The notes under the pieces: generated by a model
Database searches by the model: none
Seen by the model: the letters and a program-made list of their open reading frames with translations, nothing else
What the model was told of the DNA's origin: nothing
DNA from: Sinomonas cellulolyticus
GTDB lineage: Bacteria; Actinomycetota; Actinomycetes; Actinomycetales; Micrococcaceae
Direction: 5' to 3'
Length of the DNA: 64,000 nucleotides
Assembly (NCBI RefSeq): GCF_014656475.1
Contig: NZ_BNCM01000002.1
Location: 62,001 to 126,000 of the forward strand
In this document: positions 7,573 through 15,298 of the stretch, piece by piece
How the letters are laid out: every line of letters starts with the position of its first letter
How positions within the stretch are numbered: the first letter of the stretch is position 1
Program-made: the position numbers and the translations under genes

Positions 7573-9660
7573 GTGAAGCACCGATTCCGCCCGCTCTCCG
7601 GCGGGTTCGTCGCGGCTGCCCTGGCCGCGACGCCCCTCACTGCGATCCCGCTCGCTGCGGCGCTCGCCGCCCCGGCAGCGGCCGCGGGCACGGTAGATGT
7701 ACGCCTCATCAACATCAACGACTTCCACGGCCGCATCGACGGCAACACCGTGAAGTTCGCGGGCACAGTCGAGCAGCTCAAGGCCGAGGCGCCCGGCGGC
7801 AACGCCGTGTTCCTCTCTGCGGGCGACAACATCGGGGCGTCCCTGTTCGCCTCGGCGAGCCAGAATGACCAGCCGACGATCGACGTCCTCAACGCGCTCG
7901 ACGCCAAGGCCAGCACCGTGGGCAACCACGAGTTCGACAAGGGCTTCGCGGACCTCACCGGCCGCGTGGTCAACGGCGGCACGAATGCGGCGTTCGACTA
8001 CCTCGGCGCGAACGTGTACCTCAAGGGCACCCAGACCCCGGCCCTGCCCGAGTACCGCGTCGTGGACGCGAACGGTGTGCGCGTGGCCGTGGTCGGCGTC
8101 GTGACCCAGGAGACGCCCGCGCTCGTCTCGCCCGGCGGGATCGCCACCCTCGACTTCGGCGACCCGACGGACGCGGTGAACCGCGTTGCGGGCAAGATCA
8201 AGGCCACCAACACGGCCGACGTGATCGTCGCCGAGTACCACGAGGGCGCCGGCGCCGGCACGCCGGACGGCGCGACCCTGGATCAGGAGATCGCCGCGGG
8301 CGGCGCGTTCGCGAAGCTCGTGACACAGACGTCGGCGGACGTCGCGGCCATCTTCACGGGCCACACCCACAAGCAGTACGCGTGGGACGCGCCGATCCCG
8401 GGCCAGCCCGGCAAGACCCGCCCGGTGCTGCAGACGGGCAGCTACGGCGAGAACGTGGGCCGCATCGACCTGAGCGTCGACACCGCCACGAAGCAGGTCG
8501 TCGCGTACTCGCAGGGCAACGTCAAGCGCACCACCGCGGCCGACGCCGATCTGGTCGCCCAGTTCCCGCGCGTCGCCACGGTGCAGGGCATCGTGGACAA
8601 GGCACTCATGGCGGCCGACGCGATCGGGGGGACGCCCATCGGTGCAGTCACGGCAGACATCACCACCGCGTTCTCCGGGGGCAAGCGGGACGACCGCTCG
8701 TCGTCGTCCACCCTCGCCGGCCTGGTTGCCGACTCGCTGCTCGACTCCCTCAAGGACCCGGGCCTCGGCGGTGCCGAGATCGGCGTCGTGAATCCGGGTG
8801 GCCTCCGCTCGGAGCTCTACTACGCCAGTGCCAGTCGACCTTCGGGCACCATCACCTACGCCGAGGCGAACGCCGTCCTGCCGTTCGTGAACAACCTCTG
8901 GACCACGTCGCTCACAGGCGCACAGATCAAGACGATGCTCGAGCAGCAGTGGCAGCGCGACGCAGCGGGCAACGTCCCGAGCCGCAGCTACCTCCAGCTG
9001 GGCACGTCGAAGAACCTCGTCTACACGTTCGACGCGACTCGGGCCGAGGGCGACCGCATCACGTCGATCCGCGTCAACGACGAGGCTCTCGACCCGCAGC
9101 GCTCCTATCGCGTGGGCACGTTCAGTTTCCTCGCGCAGGGCGGGGACAACTTCCACGTCTTCGCACAGGGCGCGAACACGCGTGACTCGGGCCTGATCGA
9201 CCGGGACGCGTGGATCGGCTACCTGTCCGGCCACAAGCCGGTCTCGCCGGACTTCGCCAAGCGCAGCGCCGAGGTGCTCAACGCCCCGGCCACGGTCATG
9301 GGCGGCCAGAAGCTCTCCGTCACCGTGCAGGGCCTCGACCTCACCTCTCTCGGCTCGCCCAAGAACACGCAGGTCTCGCTCACGTACTACCCTGCCTCCG
9401 GCGAGCCGCGGGCACTCGGCGTCTTCGCCGTCGTCAACGGCAAGGCGGTCCTCGACGTCACCGTCCCGTACGCGCTGCAGGGTGGACGGCTCGTCGCCTC
9501 GGCCCTCGAGTCGAAGACCACGGTCACGCTCCCGATCTCGGTGCCGATCCTGGCGGGCTCGTGCCTGGACCTCGGCCTGAACCTGGACCGGCCGAGCAAC
9601 CGGGCCCAGCAGTCGGTCGACTCCCTCGTGAAGAACTACGCCAAGGTCTGCGGCCGCTGA
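7573..9660 (+). CDS. Secreted 5'-nucleotidase / metallophosphatase (UshA family)
   Basis: GTG at 7573 is chosen because GGAGGA at 7559-7564 sits 8 nt upstream; an in-frame ATG at 7546 lies inside the end of the previous gene. The 695-residue product has a signal peptide (MKHRFRPLSGGFVAAALA..., cleavage near residue 38), an N-terminal calcineurin-like metallophosphatase domain with INDFHGR near 49, SAGDNIG, GNHEFDKG near 117 and FTGHTHK near 262, and a 5'-nucleotidase C-terminal substrate domain (VNPGGLRSELYY, YAEANAVLPFVNNLW). It hydrolyses extracellular nucleotides to nucleosides and phosphate, logically after the nuclease encoded just upstream. A perfect hairpin follows the stop. Confidence 0.93.
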   Translation: MKHRFRPLSGGFVAAALAATPLTAIPLAAALAAPAAAAGTVDVRLININDFHGRIDGNTVKFAGTVEQLKAEAPGGNAVFLSAGDNIGASLFASASQNDQPTIDVLNALDAKASTVGNHEFDKGFADLTGRVVNGGTNAAFDYLGANVYLKGTQTPALPEYRVVDANGVRVAVVGVVTQETPALVSPGGIATLDFGDPTDAVNRVAGKIKATNTADVIVAEYHEGAGAGTPDGATLDQEIAAGGAFAKLVTQTSADVAAIFTGHTHKQYAWDAPIPGQPGKTRPVLQTGSYGENVGRIDLSVDTATKQVVAYSQGNVKRTTAADADLVAQFPRVATVQGIVDKALMAADAIGGTPIGAVTADITTAFSGGKRDDRSSSSTLAGLVADSLLDSLKDPGLGGAEIGVVNPGGLRSELYYASASRPSGTITYAEANAVLPFVNNLWTTSLTGAQIKTMLEQQWQRDAAGNVPSRSYLQLGTSKNLVYTFDATRAEGDRITSIRVNDEALDPQRSYRVGTFSFLAQGGDNFHVFAQGANTRDSGLIDRDAWIGYLSGHKPVSPDFAKRSAEVLNAPATVMGGQKLSVTVQGLDLTSLGSPKNTQVSLTYYPASGEPRALGVFAVVNGKAVLDVTVPYALQGGRLVASALESKTTVTLPISVPILAGSCLDLGLNLDRPSNRAQQSVDSLVKNYAKVCGR

Positions 9661-9713
9661 CCTGACCGGGGACCTTCACCGGGCTTGAGGCCCGCCACGG
9701 GGCACGCACGACG

Positions 9714-9749
9714 ACGGCCGGTGCCTTCCGCACGGAAGGCACCGGCCGT
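9714..9749. terminator. Bidirectional terminator between convergent genes
   Basis: A perfect 16-bp stem ACGGCCGGTGCCTTCC (9714-9729) and its complement (9734-9749) with loop GCAC lies between the 5'-nucleotidase stop (9660) and the minus-strand gene end (9784). It contains the ACGACGG-type word preceded by GGCACGC (9701-9717). Confidence 0.85.
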
Positions 9750-9783
9750 TGCCGTACCCACCGCGGCGGCCGGCCGGCCTAGA

Positions 9784-11745
9784 TCAGGCCCCGGAACCGA
9801 GGATGCGCCTCGCGATCGCGTCCGCGTCGCGCAGGGTGCGCTGCCCGCTCGGGTAGGGGGCGCCGTCGTGCGCCTCCCCCGGTGCCGCGAACGGGTGTGC
9901 CTCCGCGGCGATGGCCGTGCCCCACTGCACGGCGGAGAGCTGGAGCCCCAGCACGTAGAGCCCCTCGACCGGCTGCCCGTTGACGTCAAGGGCACGGTAC
10001 GGCGGTGCCGTCACGTCCAGGCCGGATCCCGGCTGGGGTACGCCGTCCGCGCCGGCGAGGAACCGGGGCCGCACGAGGCCGTCCGCGAGGAGGCCCGAGA
10101 CGAGCGTCGAGTCCGCCCGGGCGATGACATTGGCCGGAGCGAGCGCCTCGACGAACCACCGCGCCCGCACGCCCGGGCCGCCCACCCACGGGGAGGCCGC
10201 GGTGAAGGCAGGCCCGTCCGGACCGCCGCGGTCGATCGAGAACCTCGGCTCAGGGCCCACCGTGCTCACCACACCGGCCCGCATGAGGGCGGCCAGCTGC
10301 CGGATCCGCTCCGCCGGGGGCCCGCTCGCGAGCCCCTCGACGAGCCCCTCGAACCAGCCGCGCAGGCCGGAGACCCACGACGCCTCAGTGATCCCACCGT
10401 CCGCGACGGCCTCCTTGAGCACGGCGCGGCCGCGGTGCAGGGCTGCGATCGCCATCTTGAGGGGGTCGTCCTCGCCGGCCGCGGACCCGGCGGCGTCCTC
10501 GTCGAGGTGCTCGAGGACCCGGTGGTCCAGCTCAGCACGGTCGCGGGCGTGCCAGCCTGCGAGCGGCGCGCCGAGCGCGCGGAGGTCGAGCCGCCGCGCC
10601 GGCGCGACGCCGCTGCGCACCACCTCCGACGCGCGAGGCTCCCACCCGGCCCCCTCCACGGCGAGCACCGCCGCGAGCCCCTCGAGGAAGCCCGCGGACA
10701 GCGCCTCGGGCTCCACGCGGGCCAGCGTCGAGTAGTACGCCCAGAGGGTGTCGCGGTGCAGGAGCGGCCACAGATCCTGGTCGAAGGAGGGCTGGATCCC
10801 GGCGCGCTTCGGCGCGAGCGCAGCCTCCCGGGTGAACCAGCGCAGCTGGATGGACGGCGCGTAGTAGGCGTCGAGCTCGGCCTTGCCGCGGTACGGAACG
10901 CCGCGGCGGGAGGCCGCGACGATGTGCGGCTCGCGTCCGGACGCGGTGTAGACGAGGCGTCCGTCCGGCCCTTCGGTGAATCGGCCGCCGCGGCCGAGCG
11001 TCAAGGCGGCCATGACGTCGAAGAAGTTCAGGCCCATGCCACGGACCAGGACGGTCTCGTGGGCCGGCAGTTGCTCCCAGTCCACGTCCGCCGGCGCGGC
11101 CGGCGGCAGGTAGTGCAGGTCCAGGCGCGCGGCGGCGTCGGCGAGGGCGCGCTGCTCGCGGTTCAGCTGGGCGGGCACGTGGCCCAGCGCGAGCACGACG
11201 GCGTCCGCCTCCTGGGCGCGGCCGTTCAGGCACGTCACGGCGAACCCGTGCGGCGTGCGGCCCACCCGTCCGACCTCCGCCGAAACGTGCCGCACCGTGG
11301 CGCCCGCCGGCGCGGCGGCGACGAGGGAGTCCCACGTCGTGGCCAGATAGCGGCCGTAGAGCGCCCGCGGCGGGAAGTCCCGGGATTCGAGGTCTTTGAG
11401 CTCGGCCTGCTCATCGGCGTCCAGGGACGAGGTGCCGGCGTCGATCGCCGAGCGCTGGGCGGCACGCCATTCATCGAAGCTGCTGCCTGCGAGCGGCGGG
11501 GCGAGGCCCGGCTCGCTGGGGATGAGCGTCGGGTAGAAGGCTTGGGTGTTCATGAGGAACAGCCGCGGCTGCCCGGTGCGCCAGACCTTCCCGGGACCCG
11601 CCGGGTAGGGGTCGTAGACGGTGACTTCCAGCCTCGGCGAGCCCGCGCCGTCGTGCGCGTACACCGCGAGGAGCCGCTCGACGGCCGAGGCGCCCCGGGG
11701 GCCGCCTCCGATCACCGCGACCCGCAGCACACCTCGCCGAACCAT
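9784..11745 (-). CDS. FAD/NAD(P)-binding protein (pfam13454-like)
   Basis: The frame extends upstream, but ATG at 11745 (MVRRGVLRVAVIGGGPRGAS) places the Rossmann FAD motif VAVIGGGPRGAS at residues 9-20 and leaves only about 50 bp to the divergent peptidase gene; 653 residues result. Further motifs are YDPYPAGPGKVWRTGQPRLF, FLMNTQAFYP, an interior VVLALGHVP strand and a C-terminal YVLGLQLSAVQWGTAIAAEA dinucleotide-binding segment. This matches the FAD-NAD(P)-binding family that includes HI0933- and SidA-like monooxygenase relatives. Substrate unknown. It is convergent with the nuclease/nucleotidase operon and divergent from the S9 peptidase gene. Confidence 0.85.
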   Translation of the reverse strand: MVRRGVLRVAVIGGGPRGASAVERLLAVYAHDGAGSPRLEVTVYDPYPAGPGKVWRTGQPRLFLMNTQAFYPTLIPSEPGLAPPLAGSSFDEWRAAQRSAIDAGTSSLDADEQAELKDLESRDFPPRALYGRYLATTWDSLVAAAPAGATVRHVSAEVGRVGRTPHGFAVTCLNGRAQEADAVVLALGHVPAQLNREQRALADAAARLDLHYLPPAAPADVDWEQLPAHETVLVRGMGLNFFDVMAALTLGRGGRFTEGPDGRLVYTASGREPHIVAASRRGVPYRGKAELDAYYAPSIQLRWFTREAALAPKRAGIQPSFDQDLWPLLHRDTLWAYYSTLARVEPEALSAGFLEGLAAVLAVEGAGWEPRASEVVRSGVAPARRLDLRALGAPLAGWHARDRAELDHRVLEHLDEDAAGSAAGEDDPLKMAIAALHRGRAVLKEAVADGGITEASWVSGLRGWFEGLVEGLASGPPAERIRQLAALMRAGVVSTVGPEPRFSIDRGGPDGPAFTAASPWVGGPGVRARWFVEALAPANVIARADSTLVSGLLADGLVRPRFLAGADGVPQPGSGLDVTAPPYRALDVNGQPVEGLYVLGLQLSAVQWGTAIAAEAHPFAAPGEAHDGAPYPSGQRTLRDADAIARRILGSGA

Positions 11746-11797
11746 AGGGCTGAGCTTATCCCGCGCGGTGGAGGCACGAGCGTGCAAGGATAGCGCC

Positions 11798-13939
11798 ATG
11801 AGTGCCCCCTCGCCAGAGCCCGCCGCGCCCACGACCATGCTCCCCGAGCGCGCCAAGGAGCCCGTCGATGAGAACCTGTGGCTCGAGGACATCCATGGTG
11901 AGGACCAGCTCGCCTGGGTGCGCGAGCAGAACGCGCGCACCGAGGAGCTCCTCGAGAACGGCGACTACCCCGAACTCGAGGCGCGCATCCTCGAGGTGAT
12001 GGACTCGACGGACCGTATCCCGATGGTGGCCAAGCGCGGGAACTGGTACTACAACTTCTGGCGCGACGCGGAGCACCCCAAGGGGCTATGGCGGCGCACC
12101 ACGTGGGAGTCCTACGTGACGGACGCGCCGCAGTGGGAGACGGTGCTCGACATCGATGCCCTCGCCGCGGCCGAGGGCACCGAGTGGGTCTGGGGCGGGG
12201 CGGGCTTCCTGCGCCCGGCCGACGGCGTCTCATGGCGCCGCTGCATGGTGCGCCTCTCCCCCGACGGAGGCGACGCGGCCGCCGTGCGCGAGTACGACGT
12301 CGAGGACCGCCGATTCATCGACCCGGCCGGCGGCGGGTTCGTGCTCCCGCCGGCGAAGGGCGGCGTGGACTGGCTGGACGCGGACACGCTGCTCGTCTCC
12401 TCGACACTGGGCGAGGACGCCGTCACCACCTCGAGCTACCCGCGCATCGTCCGGAAGCTTCCCCGAGGGGCCGACCTCGCGGACGCCGAGGTGATCTTCG
12501 AGGTCCCGGCGGAGCACATGATGGCCAGCGCCGGCTTCGACGACACCCCCGGCTTCGAGCGGATCATCGCGAGCGACCGCATGAGCTTCTTCGACGCGCA
12601 GCACTCTGTGTGGCGGGACGGCGCCTGGGCTCCCATCCCCGTGCCCACCGACGTGGACGTGGACCTGCACCGCGAGTGGATCCTCTTCCGGCCTCAGCGC
12701 GACTGGACGCTGGACGGCCCCGACGGGACGGAACGCGTCGTCGCGGGCGGTTCGCTCCTCGCGGCGGACTTCGAGCAGTTCATGGGCGGCTCCCGGGACA
12801 TCACGGTGCTCTTCGCACCGGACGAGCACACCTCGCTGCAGTCCTGGTCGTGGACGAAGAACCACCTCATGCTCAACCTCCTGCGCGACGTGTCCTCGGA
12901 GATCCGCATTCTCACCCCGGACGACGGCGCGTGGTCGCCGTCCGTGCTCGACGCCTGCCCGCCGCTCCACCTCGTCGAGAGCTATGCCGTCGACGACGAG
13001 GACCCCGAGGCCGGGGACGACTACTGGCTTGTCGTGACGGGCTTCCTCACCCCGACCACCCTGCTGCGCGGCACCCTCGGCGGGGGCCACGCGGACGTCA
13101 AGCGAGCGCCGTCGTTCTTCGACGAGTCCCGGTTCGAGGTGGAGCAGCACTTCGCGGTCTCGCAGGATGGGACGAAGGTGCCGTACTTCCAGATCTCTCC
13201 CCGCGGCCTCGAGCTGGACGGCACGGCCCCGACGCAGCTGAGCGGGTACGGCGGGTTCGAGATCGCGAGGACGCCCGCCTACTCGGGCACGGTGGGACGG
13301 GCGTGGCTCGAGAAGGGCGGCGTGTACGTCGTCGCGAACATCCGCGGCGGGGGCGAGTACGGGCCTGCCTGGCACCAGGCGGCCCTCAAGGCGAACCGTC
13401 ACCGGGCCTATGAGGACTTCGCCGCGGTGGCGCAGGACCTCATCCGCCGTGACGTGACCTCGCCGGCGCACCTCGGCTGTTCGGGCGGCTCCAACGGCGG
13501 CCTGCTCGTGGGCAACATGCTCGTGCACTACCCCGAGCTGTTCGCGGCCATCTCCTGCGGGGTGCCGCTCCTGGACATGCGCCGCTACACGAAGCTCTCC
13601 GCCGGCTACTCGTGGATCGCCGAGTACGGCGACCCGGACAAGCCGGAGGAGTGGGAGTTTATCCGCACGTTCTCGCCGTACCACCTCCTGCGTGACGGCG
13701 TGGAGTACCCCGACACGTTCATCTGGACGGCGACCTCCGATGACCGGGTGGGGCCGGTCCAGGCCCGCAAGATGGCGGCCCGCATGGAGGCCATGGGAAT
13801 CCCGAACGTGTGGTTCCACGAGGCGCTGGAGGGCGGGCACGCAGGTGCCTCCGACAACCGGCAGGCGGCCGCACTGCAGGCCCGCAGCCAGAGCTTCCTC
13901 TGGCGGGCACTGACGGGGACGCTCGCCACCGGTGGCTGA
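11798..13939 (+). CDS. Prolyl oligopeptidase family serine peptidase (S9)
   Basis: ATG at 11798 follows AAGGA by about 7 nt and gives 713 residues; the longer frame upstream overlaps the divergent gene. The N-terminal part (DENLWLEDIHGEDQLAWVRE) is the usual start of the S9A beta-propeller region; the C-terminal alpha/beta hydrolase carries the nucleophile motif GGSNGG with Ser about 565, catalytic Asp about 649 (SDDRVGP) and His about 681 (GGHAGASD). No signal peptide, so cytosolic. It cleaves short peptides after proline or similar residues; it may also belong to the oligopeptidase-B/esterase-like subgroup often annotated only as S9 peptidase. Confidence 0.92.
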   Translation: MSAPSPEPAAPTTMLPERAKEPVDENLWLEDIHGEDQLAWVREQNARTEELLENGDYPELEARILEVMDSTDRIPMVAKRGNWYYNFWRDAEHPKGLWRRTTWESYVTDAPQWETVLDIDALAAAEGTEWVWGGAGFLRPADGVSWRRCMVRLSPDGGDAAAVREYDVEDRRFIDPAGGGFVLPPAKGGVDWLDADTLLVSSTLGEDAVTTSSYPRIVRKLPRGADLADAEVIFEVPAEHMMASAGFDDTPGFERIIASDRMSFFDAQHSVWRDGAWAPIPVPTDVDVDLHREWILFRPQRDWTLDGPDGTERVVAGGSLLAADFEQFMGGSRDITVLFAPDEHTSLQSWSWTKNHLMLNLLRDVSSEIRILTPDDGAWSPSVLDACPPLHLVESYAVDDEDPEAGDDYWLVVTGFLTPTTLLRGTLGGGHADVKRAPSFFDESRFEVEQHFAVSQDGTKVPYFQISPRGLELDGTAPTQLSGYGGFEIARTPAYSGTVGRAWLEKGGVYVVANIRGGGEYGPAWHQAALKANRHRAYEDFAAVAQDLIRRDVTSPAHLGCSGGSNGGLLVGNMLVHYPELFAAISCGVPLLDMRRYTKLSAGYSWIAEYGDPDKPEEWEFIRTFSPYHLLRDGVEYPDTFIWTATSDDRVGPVQARKMAARMEAMGIPNVWFHEALEGGHAGASDNRQAAALQARSQSFLWRALTGTLATGG

Positions 13940-14011
13940 ACCGGGCCCCTCGAGGCCCGCTTTGCGTTGCCAGCGAGAACTTGGGTACGCTTGTCAGGCT
14001 GGCGACAGCAA

Positions 14012-14100
14012 GGAGACGTGCCAGAGCGGCCGAATGGACTTCACTGCTAATGAAGGGTCCGGGGAAACTTGGACCGGGGGTTCAAATCCCCCCGTCTCCG
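14012..14100 (+). tRNA. tRNA-Ser (anticodon GCT)
   Basis: An 89-nt class II tRNA: acceptor GGAGACG (14012-14018) pairs with CGTCTCC (14093-14099), discriminator G14100; anticodon arm CTTCA-CTGCTAA-TGAAG with anticodon GCT at 14046-14048; long variable arm; GGTTCAAATCC T-arm. A possible promoter TTGCGT (13962-13967), 18-bp spacer, TACGCT (13986-13991) lies directly upstream. No encoded CCA. Confidence 0.97.
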
Positions 14101-14113
14101 CCGACTGAAACGA

Positions 14114-14150
14114 GAGGAACGCCCCCGGATCTGATCCGGGGGCGTTCCTC
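14114..14150 (+). terminator. Terminator of tRNA-Ser(GCT)
   Basis: A 17-bp perfect stem (14114-14130 with 14134-14150, core CGCCCCCGGAT) closed by a 3-nt loop and followed by GTTTCC. It also faces the end of the minus-strand gene at 14231. Confidence 0.88.
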
Positions 14151-14230
14151 GTTTCCCGCCCGCGTGAGGGCGCCGCGGCGACGTCAGTGCGCGGATGGCG
14201 TCGGCGGACGCGCCGCCGGTCCCGCGCCGG

Positions 14231-15199
14231 TCAGTGACGGGTCTTGAGCCAGAACACGATTCCCCCGGCGAGGGCGACGGCGATCATGATCCCCCACGCG
14301 ATCGGGCCGGGAGTGCCGACCGAGGCCTGCACGGCGGGCTGGGGGTCGGCGTGGACGTCTGGTTCGTTCCGTGAGGAACCCGGTGCTCCCGCGGACGACG
14401 GGCTGTCGGGAGTGGGGGCGGCCGATGGGCCGCCCGGGATGCCGGGGGGAGACGGAACCGAGGCGGCCGAGCCCGGTCCGGTTCCGGCGGGCGCTGCGGG
14501 CTCGGGAGCCGCGAGGCAGGGATCGGCCGTGAAGGTGTGGGTCCAGCGCGAGGGCCCGGTCACGGTGTACCCGGAACGGGCCACGGCCTCCACCGTGACC
14601 GTCCCCGTCGCCGCGTTGACGCCCGGGACGAGGACCGATCCGCCCGAGACGTAGTCGACCCCGATGATCCTCGGTACCTGGACCGCGTCGCGGTCCGTGC
14701 CGCAGGGGTCCGCGAATCCGGGAGCATCCGCCGCAACCGAGACCGTGCACGCCTGCCGGAGGCTGGTCACTCCCGAACTGGCCAGGGTCGCGCCTGTCGC
14801 CGGGTCTTCAGCCGTCGCCGTGTACTCGTGGCCCGTGGAGAGGGACAGCGTCATGGACACGGATCCCGTGAAGGTGCCGGACGTGACCGCCCTCCCCGAC
14901 TCATCTGTGACGCGGTACTCCAAGGGGGTAGCGGAGCCGGATGCGGCGGAGAGCCGTACGGTGTCGCAGTCCACGCGCTCGAGCGTCACCTGCGCTGTGG
15001 GGCTAGGGGCCGCCGCAGCGGCTTTCGCGGACGGCGACGGGCTCGGGGTGCCCGATCCGGTGACACTCGGGGACGCGGTCGAGGCGGTGGCCGGCGCGGA
15101 ACCCTGGACGAGGAGGGCCGAGAGCACGAGGCCGAGAGCGCCGACGAGAACGGCGAGGATCGCCACGTGTCGGGCGGTCGGCGGGGCCAAGCGGCTCAC
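14231..15199 (-). CDS. Secreted or surface protein with N- and C-terminal membrane segments
   Basis: GTG at 15199 follows AGGAAGG. The 322-residue protein has an N-terminal hydrophobic segment (HVAILAVLVGALGLVLSALL, about 11-30), a Ser/Thr/Pro/Ala-rich stretch to about 68, a cysteine-containing extracellular part (ERVDCDTVRL, SLRQACTVSV, FADPCGTDRD, TADPCLAAP) with repeat-like beta domains, a Pro/Ser/Gly-rich linker and a C-terminal membrane segment (IAWGIMIAVALAGGIVFWL) ending LKTRH. The tail resembles an LPxTG-less anchor. The layout suggests an exported surface protein held by its C-terminal helix. I do not recognise a family; it has no operon partner. Confidence 0.75.
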   Translation of the reverse strand: MSRLAPPTARHVAILAVLVGALGLVLSALLVQGSAPATASTASPSVTGSGTPSPSPSAKAAAAAPSPTAQVTLERVDCDTVRLSAASGSATPLEYRVTDESGRAVTSGTFTGSVSMTLSLSTGHEYTATAEDPATGATLASSGVTSLRQACTVSVAADAPGFADPCGTDRDAVQVPRIIGVDYVSGGSVLVPGVNAATGTVTVEAVARSGYTVTGPSRWTHTFTADPCLAAPEPAAPAGTGPGSAASVPSPPGIPGGPSAAPTPDSPSSAGAPGSSRNEPDVHADPQPAVQASVGTPGPIAWGIMIAVALAGGIVFWLKTRH

Positions 15200-15298
15200 G
15201 AGGGCCCTTCCTGGGTTCTTGGGCGATGGTCTGTACCACCCTACCGAAACGTGACCATTCCGTGATCATTTCTTGACGTGCGCCGCGTCACGTTGGAG

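Noticed and set aside
7552..9234. 560-codon minus-strand open frame opposite the 5'-nucleotidase
   Set aside because: Antisense shadow of a conserved two-domain enzyme.
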